From Henricia sp. BOLD:AAB3569 (taxonomy: Eukaryota; Echinodermata; Asteroidea; Spinulosida; Echinasteridae): a DNA stretch of 64,000 nucleotides. A model generated the notes under the pieces. It searched no databases. It worked only from the letters and a program-made list of their open reading frames with translations, and was not told the origin of the DNA. Position 1 is the stretch's first letter. Each line of letters begins with the position of its first letter. The position numbers were made by a program, and so were the translations under genes. Shown piece by piece: positions 33,680 through 45,698 of the stretch. The stretch is taken from positions 62,001 through 126,000 of the forward strand of contig JBBELK010001211.1 of assembly GCA_037783545.1 (NCBI GenBank). The letters are read 5' to 3'.

Positions 33680-33837
33680 GGTTGTTCTGTAACTTAAATT
33701 TAAAGTGTACCGTTTTCATTTTGTTACCTTTTGACAGTCTAGCATTTGGTTTGACATAATGTTTAAAAAGCTGGTTTATTTTTATCGTTTGTAAATAGCA
33801 GTATTGTGTATTGTAAAATAAAACAATTTCAAAAACT
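33680..33837 (+). other. LINE 3' UTR with polyadenylation signal
   Basis: 158 AT-rich bases after the ORF2 stop. An AATAAA hexamer lies at 33817-33822, only 15 bases before the end. The element ends TTTCAAAAACT without a poly(A) tail or tandem 3' repeats. Confidence 0.7.
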
Positions 33838-33848
33838 GATTTTGGTCA
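33838..33848 (+). repeat. Right target-site duplication of the LINE (GATTTTGGTCA)
   Basis: Second copy of the 11-bp target. It abuts the LINE 3' end (TTTCAAAAACT) and leads straight back into the satellite monomer at the phase left at 28937, with no satellite bases lost. Confidence 0.9.
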
Positions 33849-36551
33849 AAGTGTGGTCCAAACGTCGGCAAATTTGGAGGTTGAAAAATGTTCCGACGAA
33901 CTTCAAATTTTGCATGCTCCAAAGACTCTATATTGCGCACTTGTCCTAAAAAATTGACAGACTTTCGCCGGGAAATGGCAGAGAAATTTCAGAGTTTAGA
34001 AAAAAAAGGGGTTGGCGCTTCCTGGTTGCTCCCGCAACCTGTGGCTGTCTGTACACACCTCTTTGGTGTACTCCTGACTCGTGCGCATGCTCAGTCCTTC
34101 GGACTGTCGTTGACACGGCCCAGTTTGGGACGGGATTTTGGTCAAAGTGTGGTCCAAACGTCGGCAAATTTGGAGGTCGAAAAATGTTCCGACGAACTTC
34201 AAATTTTGCATGCTCCAAAGACTCTATATTGCGCACTTGTCCTAAAAAATTGACAGACTTTCGCCGGGAAATGGCAGAGAAATTTCAGAGTTTAGAAAAA
34301 AAAGGGGTTGGCGTTTCCTGGTTGCTCCCGCAACCTGTGGCTGTCTGTACACACCTCTTTGGTGTACTCCTGACTCGTGAGCATGCTCAGTCCTTCGGAC
34401 TGTCGTTGACACGGCCCAGTTTGGGACGGGATTTTGGTCAAAGTGTGGTCCAAACGTCGGCAAATTTGGAGGTCGAAAAATGTTCCGACGAACTTCAAAT
34501 TTTGCATGCTCCAAAGACTCTATATTGCGCACTTGTCCTTAAAAATTGACAGACTTTCGCCGGGAAATGGCAGAGAAATTTCAGAGTTTAGAAAAAAAAG
34601 GGGTTGGCGCTTCCTGGTTGCTCCCGCAACCTGTGGCTGTCTGTACACACCTCTTTGGTGTACTCCTGACTCGTGCGCATGCTCAGTCCTTCGGACTGTC
34701 GTTGACACGGCCCAGTTTGGGACGGGATTTTGGTCAAAGTGTGGTCCAAACGTCGGCAAATTTGGAGGTCGAAAAATGTTCCGACGAACTTCAAATTTTG
34801 CATGCTCCAAAGACTCTATATTGCGCACTTGTCCTAAAAAATTGACAGACTTTCGCCGGGAAATGGCAGAGAAATTTCAGAGTTTAGAAAAAAAAGGGGT
34901 TGGCGCTTCCTGGTTGCTCCCGCAACCTGTGGCTGTCTGTACACACCTCTTTGGTGTACTCCTGACTCGTGCGCATGCTCAGTCCTTCGGACTGTCGTTG
35001 ACACGGCCCAGTTTGGGACGGGATTTTGGTCAAAGTGTGGTCCAAACGTCGGCAAATTTGGAGGTCGAAAAATGTTCCGACGAACTTCAAATTTTGCATG
35101 CTCCAAAGACTCTATATTGCGCACTTGTCCTAAAAAATTGACAGACTTTCGCCGGGAAATGGCAGAGAAATTTCAGAGTTTAGAAAAAAAAGGGGTTGGC
35201 GCTTCCTGGTTGCTCCCGCAACCTGTGGCTGTCTGTACACACCTCTTTGGTGTACTCCTGACTCGTGAGCATGCTCAGTCCTTCGGACTGTCGTTGACAC
35301 GGCCCAGTTTGGGACGGGATTTTGGTCAAAGTGTGGTCCAAACGTCGGCAAATTTGGAGGTCGAAAAATGTTCCGACGAACTTCAAATTTTGCATGCTCC
35401 AAAGACTCTATATTGCGCACTTGTCCTAAAAAATTGACAGACTTTCGCCGGGAAATGGCAGAGAAATTTCAGAGTTTAGAAAAAAAAGGGGTTGGCGCTT
35501 CCTGGTTGCTCCCGCAACCTGTGGCTGTCTGTACACACCTCTTTGGTGTACTCCTGACTCGTGCGCATGCTCAGTCCTTCGGACTGTCGTTGACACGGCC
35601 CAGTTTGGGACGGGATTTTGGTCAAAGTGTGTTCCAAACGTCGGCAAATTTGGAGGTCGAAAAATGTTCCGACGAACTTCAAATTTTGCATGCTCCAAAG
35701 ACTCTATATTGCGCACTTGTCCTAAAAAATTGACAGACTTTCGCCGGGAAATGGCAGAGAAATTTTAGAGTTTAGAAAAAAAAAGGGGTTGGCGCTTCCT
35801 GGTTGCTCCCGCAACCTGTGGCTGTCTGTACACACCTCTTTGGTGTACTCCTGACTCGTGCGCATGCTCAGTCCTTCGGACTGTCGTTGACACGGCCCAG
35901 TTTGGGACGGGATTTTGGTCAAAGTGTGGTCCAAACGTCGGCAAATTTGGAGGTCGAAAAATGTTCCGACGAACTTCAAATTTTGCATGCTCCAAAGACT
36001 CTATATTGCGCACTTGTCCTAAAAAATTGAAAGACTTTCGCCGGGAAATGGCAGAGAAATTTCAGAGTTTAGAAAAAAAAGGGGTTGGCGCTTCCTGGTT
36101 GCTCCCGCAACCTGTGGCTGTCTGTACACACCTCTTTGGTGTACTCCTGACTCGTGCGCATGCTCAGTCCTTCGGACTGTCGTTGACACGGCCCAGTTTG
36201 GGACGGGATTTTGGTCAAAGTGTGGTCCAAACGTCGGCAAATTTGGAGGTCGAAAAATGTTCCGACGAACTTCAAATTTTGCATGCTCCAAAGACTCTAT
36301 ATTGCGCACTTGTCCTAAAAAATTGACAGACTTTCGCCGGGAAATGGCAGAGAAATTTCAGAGTTTAGAAAAAAAAGGGGTTGGCGCTTCCTGGTTGCTC
36401 CCGCAACCTGTGGCTGTCTGTACACACCTCTTTGGTGTACTCCTGACTCGTGCGCATGCTCAGTCCTTCGGACTGTCGTTGACACGGCCCTGTTTGGGAC
36501 GGGATTTTTGTCAAAGTGTGGTCCAAACGTCGGCAAATTTGGAGGTCGAAA

Positions 36552-37790
36552 AATGTTCCGACGAACTTCAAATTTTGCATGCTCCAAAGACTCTATATTG
36601 CGCACTTGTCCTAAAAAATTTACAGACTTTCGCCGGGAAATGGCAGAGAAATTTCAGAGTTTAGAAAAAAAAAGGGGTTGGCGCTTCCTGGTTGCTCCCG
36701 CAACCTGTGGCTGTCTGTACACACCTCTTTGGTGTACTCCTGACTCGTGCGCATGCTCAGTCTTTCAGACTGTCGTTGACACAGCCCAGTTTGGGACGGG
36801 ATTTTGGTCAAAGTGTGGTCCAAACGTCGGCAAATTTGGAGGTCGAAAAATGTTCCGACGAACTTCAAATTTTGCATGCTCCAAAGACTCTATATTGCGC
36901 ACTTGTCCTAAAAAATTGACAGACTTTCGCCGGGAAATGGCAGAGAAATTTCAGAGTTTAGAAAAAAAAGGGGTTGGCGCTTCCTGGATGCTCCCGCAAC
37001 CTGTGGCTGTCTGTACACACCTCTTTGGTGTACTCCTGACTCGTGCGCATGCTCAGTCCTTCGGACTGTCGTTGACACGGCCCAGTTTGGGACGGGATTT
37101 TGGTCAAAGTGTGGTCCAAACGTCGGCAAATTTGGAGGTCGAAAAAGTTCCGACGAACTTCAAATTTTGCATGCTCCAAAGACTCTATATTGCGCACTTG
37201 TCCTAACAAATTGACATACTTTCGCCGGGAAATGGCAGAGAAATTTCAGAGTTTAGAAAAAAAGGTTGTTGGCGCTTCCTGGTTGCTCCCGCAACCTGTG
37301 GCTGTCTGTACACACCTCTTTGGTGTACTCCTGACTCCTGCGCATGCTCAGTCCTTCGGACTGTCGTTGACACGGCCCAGTTTGGGACGGGATTTTGGTC
37401 AAAGTGTGGTCCAAACGTCGGCAAATTTGGAGGTCGAAAAATGTTCCGACGAACTTCAAATTTTGCATGCTCCAAAGACTCTATATTGCGCACTTGTCCT
37501 ACAAAATTGACAGACTTTCGCCGGGAAATGGCAGAGAAATTTCAGAGTTTAGAAAAAAAAGGGGTTGGCGCTTCCTGGTTGCTCCCGCTGTCTGTACACA
37601 CCTCTTTGGTGTACTCCTGACTCGTGCGCATGCTCAGTCCTTCGGACTGTCGTTGACACGGCCCAGTTTGGGACGGGATTTTGGTCAAAGTGTGGTCCAA
37701 ACGTCGGCAAATTTGGAGGTCGAAAAATGTTCCGACGAACTTCAAATTTTGCATGCTCCAAAGACTCTATATTGCGCACTTGTCCTAAAA
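36552..37790 (+). repeat. Segment repeated at about 42749-43987 (offset about 6197 bp)
   Basis: Four monomers share order and diagnostics with the segment beginning at 42749: AAAAATTTACAG, CAGTCTTTCAGACTG (36758, 42954), GAAAAAGTTCC, CCTAACAAATTGACATAC (37201, 43398), AAAAGGTTGTTGG (37260, 43456) and the 10-bp deletion (37588, 43784). They differ at 36783 (ACAGCCC against ACGGCCC). Confidence 0.75.
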
Positions 37791-40700
37791 AATTGACAGA
37801 CTTTCGCCGGGAAATGGCAGAGAAATTTCAGAGTTTAGAAAAAAAAGGGGTTGGCGCTTCCTGGTTGCTCCCGCAACCTGTGGCTGTCTGTACACACCTC
37901 TTTGGTGTACTCCTGACTCGTGCGCATGCTCAGTCCTTCGGACTGTCGTTGACACGGCCCAGTTTGGGACGGGATTTTGGTCAAAGTGTGGTCCAAACGT
38001 CGGCAAATTTGGAGGTCGAAAAATGTTCCGACGAACTTAAAATTTTGCATGCTCCAAAGACTCTATATTGCGCACTTGTCCTAAAAAATTGACAGACTTT
38101 CGCCGGGAAATGGCAGAGAAATTTCAGAGTTTAGAAAAAAAAGGGGTTGGCGCTTCCTGGTTGCTCCCGCAACCTGTGGCTGTCTGTACACACCTCTTTG
38201 GTGTACTCCTGACTCGTGCGCATGCTCAGTCCTTCGGACTGTCGTTGACACGGCCCTGTTTGGGACGGGATTTTGGTCAAAGTGTGGTCCAAACGTCGGC
38301 AAATTTGGAGGTCGAAAAATGTTCCGACGAACTTCAAATTTTGCATGCTCCAAAGACTCTATATTGCGCACTTGTCCTATAAAATTTACAGACTTTCGCC
38401 GGGAAATGGCAGAGAAATTTCAGAGTTTAGAAAAAAAAGGGGTTGGCGCTTCGTGGTTGCTCCCGCAACCTGTGGCTGTCTGTACACACCTCTTTGGTGT
38501 ACTCCTGACTCGTGCGCATGCTCAGTCCTTCAGACTGTCGTTGACACGGCCCAGTTTGGGACGGGATTTTGGTCAAAGTGTGGTCCAAACGTCGGCAAAT
38601 TTGGAGGTCGAAAAATGTTCCGACGAACTTCAAATTTTGCATGCTCCAAAGACTCTATATTGCGCACTTGTCCTAAAAAATTGACAGACTTTCGCCGGGA
38701 AATGGCAGAGAAATTTCAGAGTTTAGAAAAAAAAGGGGTTGGCGCTTCCTGGATGCTCCCGCAACCTGTGGCTGTCTGTACACACCTCTTTGGTGTACTC
38801 CTGACTCGTGCGCATGCTCAGTCCTTCGGACTGTCGTTGACACGGCCCAGTTTGGGACGGGATTTTGGTCAAAGTGTGGTCCAAACGTCGGCAAATTTGG
38901 AGGTCGAAAAAGTTCCGACGAACTTCAAATTTTGCATGCTCCAAAGACTCTATATTGCGCACTTGTCCTAAAAAATTGACAGACTTTCGCCGGGAAATGG
39001 CAGAGAAATTTCAGAGTTTAGAAAAAAAAGGGGTTGGCGCTTCCTGGTTGCTCCCGCAACCTGTGGCTGTCTGTACACACCTCTTTGGTGTACTCCTGAC
39101 TCGTGCGCATGCTCAGTCCTTCGGACTGCCGTTGACACGGCCCAGTTTGGGACGGGATTTTGGTCAAAGTGTGGTCCAAACGTCGGCAAATTTGGAGGTC
39201 GAAAATTGTTCCGACGAACTTCAAATTTTGCATGCTCCAAAGACTCTATATTGCGCACTTGTCCTAAACAATTTACAGACTTTCGCCGGGAAATGGCAGA
39301 GAAATTTCAGAGTTTAGAAAAAAAAAGGGGTTGGCGCTTCCTGGTTGCTCCCGCAACCTGTGGCTGTCTGTACACACCTCTTTGGTGTACTCCTGACTCG
39401 TGCGCATGCTCAGTCCTTCAGACTGTCGTTGACACGGCCCAGTTTGGGACGGGATTTTGGTCAAAGTGTGGTCCAAACGTCGGCAAATTTGGAGGTCGAA
39501 AAATGTTCCGACGAACTTCAAATTTTGCATGCTCCAAAGACTCTATATTGCGCACTTGTCCTAAAAAATTGACAGACTTTCGCCGGGAAATGGCAGAGAA
39601 ATTTCAGAGTTTAGAAAAAAAAGGGGTTGGCGCTTCCTGGATGCTCCCGCAACCTGTGGCTGTCTGTACACACCTCTTTGGTGTACTCCTGACTCGTGCG
39701 CATGCTCAGTCCTTCAGACTGTCGTTGACACGGCCCAGTTTGGGACGGGATTTTGGTCAAAGTGTGGTCCAAACGTCGGCAAATTTGGAGGTCGAAAAAT
39801 GTTCCGACGAACTTCAAATTTTGCATGCTCCAAAGACTCTATATTGCGCACTTGTCCTAAAAAATTGACAGACTTTCGCCGGGAAATGGCAGATAAATTT
39901 CAGAGTTTAGAAAAAAAAGGGGTTGGCGCTTCCTGGATGCTCCCGCAACCTGTGGCTGTCTGTACACACCTCTTTGGTGTACTCCTGACTCGTGCGCATG
40001 CTCAGTCCTTCGGACTGTCGTTGACACGGCCCAGTTTGGGACGGGATTTTGGTCAAAGTGTGGTCCAAACGTCGGCAAATTTGGAGGTCGAAAAATGTTC
40101 CGACGAACTTCAAATTTTGCATGCTCCAAAGACTCTATATTGCGCACTTGTCCTACAAAATTGACAGACTTTCGCCGGGAAATGGCAGAGAAATTTCAGA
40201 GTTTAGAAAAAAAAGGGGTTGGCGCTTCCTGGTTGCTCCCGCTGTCTGTACACACCTCTTTGGTGTACTCCTGACTCGTGCGCATGCTCAGTCCTTCGGA
40301 CTGTCGTTGACACGGCCCAGTTTGGGACGGGATTTTGGTCAAAGTGTGGTCCAAACGTCGGCAAATTTGGAGGTCGAAAAATGTTCCGACGAACTTCAAA
40401 TTTTGCATGCTCCAAAGACTCTATATTGCGCACTTGTCCTAAAAAATTGACAGACTTTCGCCGGGAAATGGCAGAGAAATTTCAGAGTTTAGAAAAAAAA
40501 GGGGTTGGCGCTTCCTGGTTGCTCCCGCAACCTGTGGCTGTCTGTACACACCTCTTTGGTGTACTCCTGACTCGTGCGCATGCTCAGTCCTTCGGACTGT
40601 CGTTGACACGGCCCAGTTTGGGACGGGATTTTGGTCAAAGTGTGGTCCAAACGTCGGCAAATTTGGAGGTCGAAAAATGTTCCGACGAACTTAAAATTTT

Positions 40701-42748
40701 GCATGCTCCAAAGACTCTATATTGCGCACTTGTCCTAAAAAATTGACAGACTTTCGCCGGGAAATGGCAGAGAAATTTCAGAGTTTAGAAAAAAAAGGGG
40801 TTGGCGCTTCCTGGTTGCTCCCGCAACCTGTGGCTGTCTGTACACACCTCTTTGGTGTACTCCTGACTCGTGCGCATGCTCAGTCCTTCGGACTGTCGTT
40901 GACACGGCCCTGTTTGGGACGGGATTTTGGTCAAAGTGTGGTCCAAACGTCGGCAAATTTGGAGGTCGAAAAATGTTCCGACGAACTTCAAATTTTGCAT
41001 GCTCCAAAGACTCTATATTGCGCACTTGTCCTATAAAATTTACAGACTTTCGCCGGGAAATGGCAGAGAAATTTCAGAGTTTAGAAAAAAAAGGGGTTGG
41101 CGCTTCGTGGTTGCTCCCGCAACCTGTGGCTGTCTGTACACACCTCTTTGGTGTACTCCTGACTCGTGCGCATGCTCAGTCCTTCAGACTGTCGTTGACA
41201 CGGCCCAGTTTGGGACGGGATTTTGGTCAAAGTGTGGTCCAAACGTCGGCAAATTTGGAGGTCGAAAAATGTTCCGACGAACTTCAAATTTTGCATGCTC
41301 CAAAGACTCTATATTGCGCACTTGTCCTAAAAAATTGACAGACTTTCGCCGGGAAATGGCAGAGAAATTTCAGAGTTTAGAAAAAAAAGGGGTTGGCGCT
41401 TCCTGGATGCTCCCGCAACCTGTGGCTGTCTGTACACACCTCTTTGGTGTACTCCTGACTCGTGCGCATGCTCAGTCCTTCGGACTGTCGTTGACACGGC
41501 CCAGTTTGGGACGGGATTTTGGTCAAAGTGTGGTCCAAACGTCGGCAAATTTGGAGGTCGAAAAAGTTCCGACGAACTTCAAATTTTGCATGCTCCAAAG
41601 ACTCTATATTGCGCACTTGTCCTAAAAAATTGACAGACTTTCGCCGGGAAATGGCAGAGAAATTTCAGAGTTTAGAAAAAAAAGGGGTTGGCGCTTCCTG
41701 GTTGCTCCCGCAACCTGTGGCTGTCTGTACACACCTCTTTGGTGTACTCCTGACTCGTGCGCATGCTCAGTCCTTCGGACTGCCGTTGACACGGCCCAGT
41801 TTGGGACGGGATTTTGGTCAAAGTGTGGTCCAAACGTCGGCAAATTTGGAGGTCGAAAATTGTTCCGACGAACTTCAAATTTTGCATGCTCCAAAGACTC
41901 TATATTGCGCACTTGTCCTAAACAATTTACAGACTTTCGCCGGGAAATGGCAGAGAAATTTCAGAGTTTAGAAAAAAAAAGGGGTTGGCGCTTCCTGGTT
42001 GCTCCCGCAACCTGTGGCTGTCTGTACACACCTCTTTGGTGTACTCCTGACTCGTGCGCATGCTCAGTCCTTCAGACTGTCGTTGACACGGCCCAGTTTG
42101 GGACGGGATTTTGGTCAAAGTGTGGTCCAAACGTCGGCAAATTTGGAGGTCGAAAAATGTTCCGACGAACTTCAAATTTTGCATGCTCCAAAGACTCTAT
42201 ATTGCGCACTTGTCCTAAAAAATTGACAGACTTTCGCCGGGAAATGGCAGAGAAATTTCAGAGTTTAGAAAAAAAAGGGGTTGGCGCTTCCTGGATGCTC
42301 CCGCAACCTGTGGCTGTCTGTACACACCTCTTTGGTGTACTCCTGACTCGTGCGCATGCTCAGTCCTTCAGACTGTCGTTGACACGGCCCAGTTTGGGAC
42401 GGGATTTTGGTCAAAGTGTGGTCCAAACGTCGGCAAATTTGGAGGTCGAAAAATGTTCCGACGAACTTCAAATTTTGCATGCTCCAAAGACTCTATATTG
42501 CGCACTTGTCCTAAAAAATTGACAGACTTTCGCCGGGAAATGGCAGATAAATTTCAGAGTTTAGAAAAAAAAGGGGTTGGCGCTTCCTGGATGCTCCCGC
42601 AACCTGTGGCTGTCTGTACACACCTCTTTGGTGTACTCCTGACTCGTGCGCATGCTCAGTCCTTCGGACTGTCGTTGACACGGCCCAGTTTGGGACGGGA
42701 TTTTGGTCAAAGTGTGGTCCAAACGTCGGCAAATTTGGAGGTCGAAAA
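37441..42748 (+). repeat. Nine-monomer higher-order repeat, two tandem copies (2654 bp each)
   Basis: Copy one (37441-40094) and copy two (40095-42748) share every diagnostic I checked at an offset of 2654 bp: CCTACAAAATTG (37498, 40152), the 10-bp deletion (37588, 40242), ACTTAAAATTTTGC (38036, 40690), CCTATAAAATTT (38377, 41031), the T-loss GAAAAAGTTCC (38907, 41561), GGACTGCCGTTG (39124, 41778), GAAAATTGTTCC (39202, 41856) and GCAGATAAATTT (39890, 42544). No difference was noticed between the copies, so the duplication is very recent or actively homogenised. Confidence 0.88.
37579..37598 (+). repeat. Monomers with a 10-bp deletion (first of six)
   Basis: CTCCCGC joins TGTCTGTAC with loss of AACCTGTGGC. 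The junctions are at 37588, 40242, 43784, 52362, 56792 and 61818. The lost segment lies between two GC dinucleotides, consistent with slippage. All six copies follow a CCTACAAAATTG variant, so they descend from one event and mark copied blocks. Confidence 0.9.
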
Positions 42749-45698
42749 ATGTTCCGACGAACTTCAAATTTTGCATGCTCCAAAGACTCTATATTGCGCA
42801 CTTGTCCTAAAAAATTTACAGACTTTCGCCGGGAAATGGCAGAGAAATTTCAGAGTTTAGAAAAAAAAAGGGGTTGGCGCTTCCTGGTTGCTCCCGCAAC
42901 CTGTGGCTGTCTGTACACACCTCTTTGGTGTACTCCTGACTCGTGCGCATGCTCAGTCTTTCAGACTGTCGTTGACACGGCCCAGTTTGGGACGGGATTT
43001 TGGTCAAAGTGTGGTCCAAACGTCGGCAAATTTGGAGGTCGAAAAATGTTCCGACGAACTTCAAATTTTGCATGCTCCAAAGACTCTATATTGCGCACTT
43101 GTCCTAAAAAATTGACAGACTTTCGCCGGGAAATGGCAGAGAAATTTCAGAGTTTAGAAAAAAAAGGGGTTGGCGCTTCCTGGATGCTCCCGCAACCTGT
43201 GGCTGTCTGTACACACCTCTTTGGTGTACTCCTGACTCGTGCGCATGCTCAGTCCTTCGGACTGTCGTTGACACGGCCCAGTTTGGGACGGGATTTTGGT
43301 CAAAGTGTGGTCCAAACGTCGGCAAATTTGGAGGTCGAAAAAGTTCCGACGAACTTCAAATTTTGCATGCTCCAAAGACTCTATATTGCGCACTTGTCCT
43401 AACAAATTGACATACTTTCGCCGGGAAATGGCAGAGAAATTTCAGAGTTTAGAAAAAAAGGTTGTTGGCGCTTCCTGGTTGCTCCCGCAACCTGTGGCTG
43501 TCTGTACACACCTCTTTGGTGTACTCCTGACTCCTGCGCATGCTCAGTCCTTCGGACTGTCGTTGACACGGCCCAGTTTGGGACGGGATTTTGGTCAAAG
43601 TGTGGTCCAAACGTCGGCAAATTTGGAGGTCGAAAAATGTTCCGACGAACTTCAAATTTTGCATGCTCCAAAGACTCTATATTGCGCACTTGTCCTACAA
43701 AATTGACAGACTTTCGCCGGGAAATGGCAGAGAAATTTCAGAGTTTAGAAAAAAAAGGGGTTGGCGCTTCCTGGTTGCTCCCGCTGTCTGTACACACCTC
43801 TTTGGTGTACTCCTGACTCGTGCGCATGCTCAGTCCTTCGGACTGTCGTTGACACGGCCCAGTTTGGGACGGGATTTTGGTCAAAGTGTGGTCCAAACGT
43901 CGGCAAATTTGGAGGTCGAAAAATGTTCCGACGAACTTCAAATTTTGCATGCTCCAAAGACTCTATATTGCGCACTTGTCCTAAAAAATTGACAGACTTT
44001 CGCCGGGAAATGGCAGAGAAATTTCAGAGTTTAGAAAAAAAAGAAGTTGGCGCTTCCTGGTTGCTCCCGCAACCTGTGGCTGTCTGTACACACCTCTTTG
44101 GTGTACTCCTGACTCGTGCGCATGCTCAGTCCTTCGGACTGTCGTTGACACGGCCCAGTTTGGGACGGGATTTTGGTCAAAGTGTGGTCCAAACGTCGGC
44201 AAATTTGGAGGTCGAAAAATGTTCCGACGAACTTCAAATTTTGCATGCTCCAAAGACTCTATATTGCGCACTTGTCCTAAAAAATTGACAGACTTTCGCC
44301 GGGAAATGGCAGAGAAATTTCAGAGTTTAGAAAAAAAAGGGGTTGGCGCTTCCTGGTTGCTCCCGCAACCTGTGGCTGTCTGTACACACCTCTTTGGTGT
44401 ACTCCTGACTCGTGCGCATGCTCAGTCCTTCGGACTGTCGTTGACACGGCCCTGTTTGGGACGGGATTTTGGTCAAAGTGTGGTCCAAACGTCGGCAAAT
44501 TTGGAGGTCGAAAAATGTTCCGACGAACTTCAAATTTTGCATGCTCCAAAGACTCTATATTGCGCACTTGTCCTAAAAAATTTACAGACTTTCGCCGGGA
44601 AATGGCAGAGAAATTTCAGAGTTTAGAAAAAAAAAGGGGTTGGCGCTTCGTGGTTGCTCCCGCAACCTGTGGCTGTCTGTACACACCTCTTTGGTGTACT
44701 CCTGACTCGTGCGCATGCTCAGTCCTTCAGACTGTCGTTGACACGGCCCAGTTTGGGACGGGATTTTGGTCAAAGTGTGGTCCAAACGTCGGCAAATTTG
44801 GAGGTCGAAAAATGTTCCGACGAACTTCAAATTTTGCATGCTCCAAAGACTCTATATTGCGCACTTGTCCTAAAAAATTGACAGACTTTCGCCGGGAAAT
44901 GGCAGAGAAATTTCAGAGTTTAGAAAAAAAAGGGGTTGGCGCTTCCTGGATGCTCCCGCAACCTGTGGCTGTCTGTACACACCTCTTTGGTGTACTCCTG
45001 ACTCGTGCGCATGCTCAGTCCTTCGGACTGTCGTTGACACGGCCCAGTTTGGGACGGGATTTTGGTCAAAGTGTGGTCCAAACGTCGGCAAATTTGGAGG
45101 TCGAAAAAGTTCCGACGAACTTCAAATTTTGCATGCTCCAAAGACTCTATATTGCGCACTTGTCCTAAAAAATTGACAGACTTTCGCCGGGAAATGGCAG
45201 AGAAATTTCAGAGTTTAGAAAAAAAAGGGGTTGGCGCTTCCTGGTTGCTCCCGCAACCTGTGGCTGTCTGTACACACCTCTTTGGTGTACTCCTGACTCG
45301 TGCGCATGCTCAGTCCTTCGGACTGTCGTTGACACGGCCCTGTTTGGGACGGGATTTTGGTCAAAGTGTGGTCCAAACGTCGGCAAATTTGGAGGTCGAA
45401 AAATGTTCCGACGAACTTCAAATTTTGCATGCTCCAAAGACTCTATATTGCGCACTTGTCCTAAAAAATTGACAGACTTTCGCCGGGAAATGGCAGAGAA
45501 ATTTCAGAGTTTAGAAAAAAAAGGGGTTGGCGCTTCCTGGTTGCTCCCGCAACCTGTGGCTGTCTGTACACACCTCTTTGGTGTACTCCTGACTCGTGCG
45601 CATGCTCAGTCCTTCGGACTGTCGTTGACACGGCCCTGTTTGGGACGGGATTTTGGTCAAAGTGTGGTCCAAACGTCGGCAAATTTGGAGGTCGAAAA
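42749..45698 (+). repeat. About ten-monomer segment repeated at 55757-58706 (offset 13008 bp)
   Basis: Subtype order and rare variants match at a fixed 13008-bp offset: CTTTCAGACTG (42957, 55965), AAAAGGTTGTTGG (43456, 56464), the 10-bp deletion (43784, 56792), AAAGAAGTTGG (44041, 57049), GCGCTTCGTGG (44643, 57651) and the T-loss monomers (43342, 56350). The distal copy has GGCTGTATGTAC at about 55917. The segments diverge at the next monomer (45699 against 58707). Confidence 0.82.

Larger units (their letters stand above)
28938..33837 (+). mobile_element. Non-LTR retrotransposon (LINE, L1/Tx1-like), nearly full length, defective copy
   Basis: About 4.9 kb of non-satellite sequence bounded by an 11-bp target-site duplication. 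Order: about 49 bp of leader, ORF1 (nucleic-acid-binding, three CCHC knuckles), 52 bp of spacer, ORF2 (APE-type endonuclease, reverse transcriptase, C-terminal CX2CX7HX4C), and a short 3' UTR with AATAAA and no poly(A) tail. Known families with this layout include the L1 and Tx1 groups; the absence of long terminal repeats excludes LTR elements. The 5' end lies close to the ORF1 start, so the copy is close to full length at its 5' side. It cannot encode intact proteins as read, because of several frame changes and a deletion in the reverse transcriptase. Family assignment within L1/Tx1 is inference from motif appearance. Confidence 0.93.

Noticed and set aside
28938-33837. LTR retrotransposon or endogenous retrovirus
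   Set aside because: There are no terminal repeats, protease, RNase H or integrase. The endonuclease is APE-type and the reverse transcriptase has LINE-type motifs.
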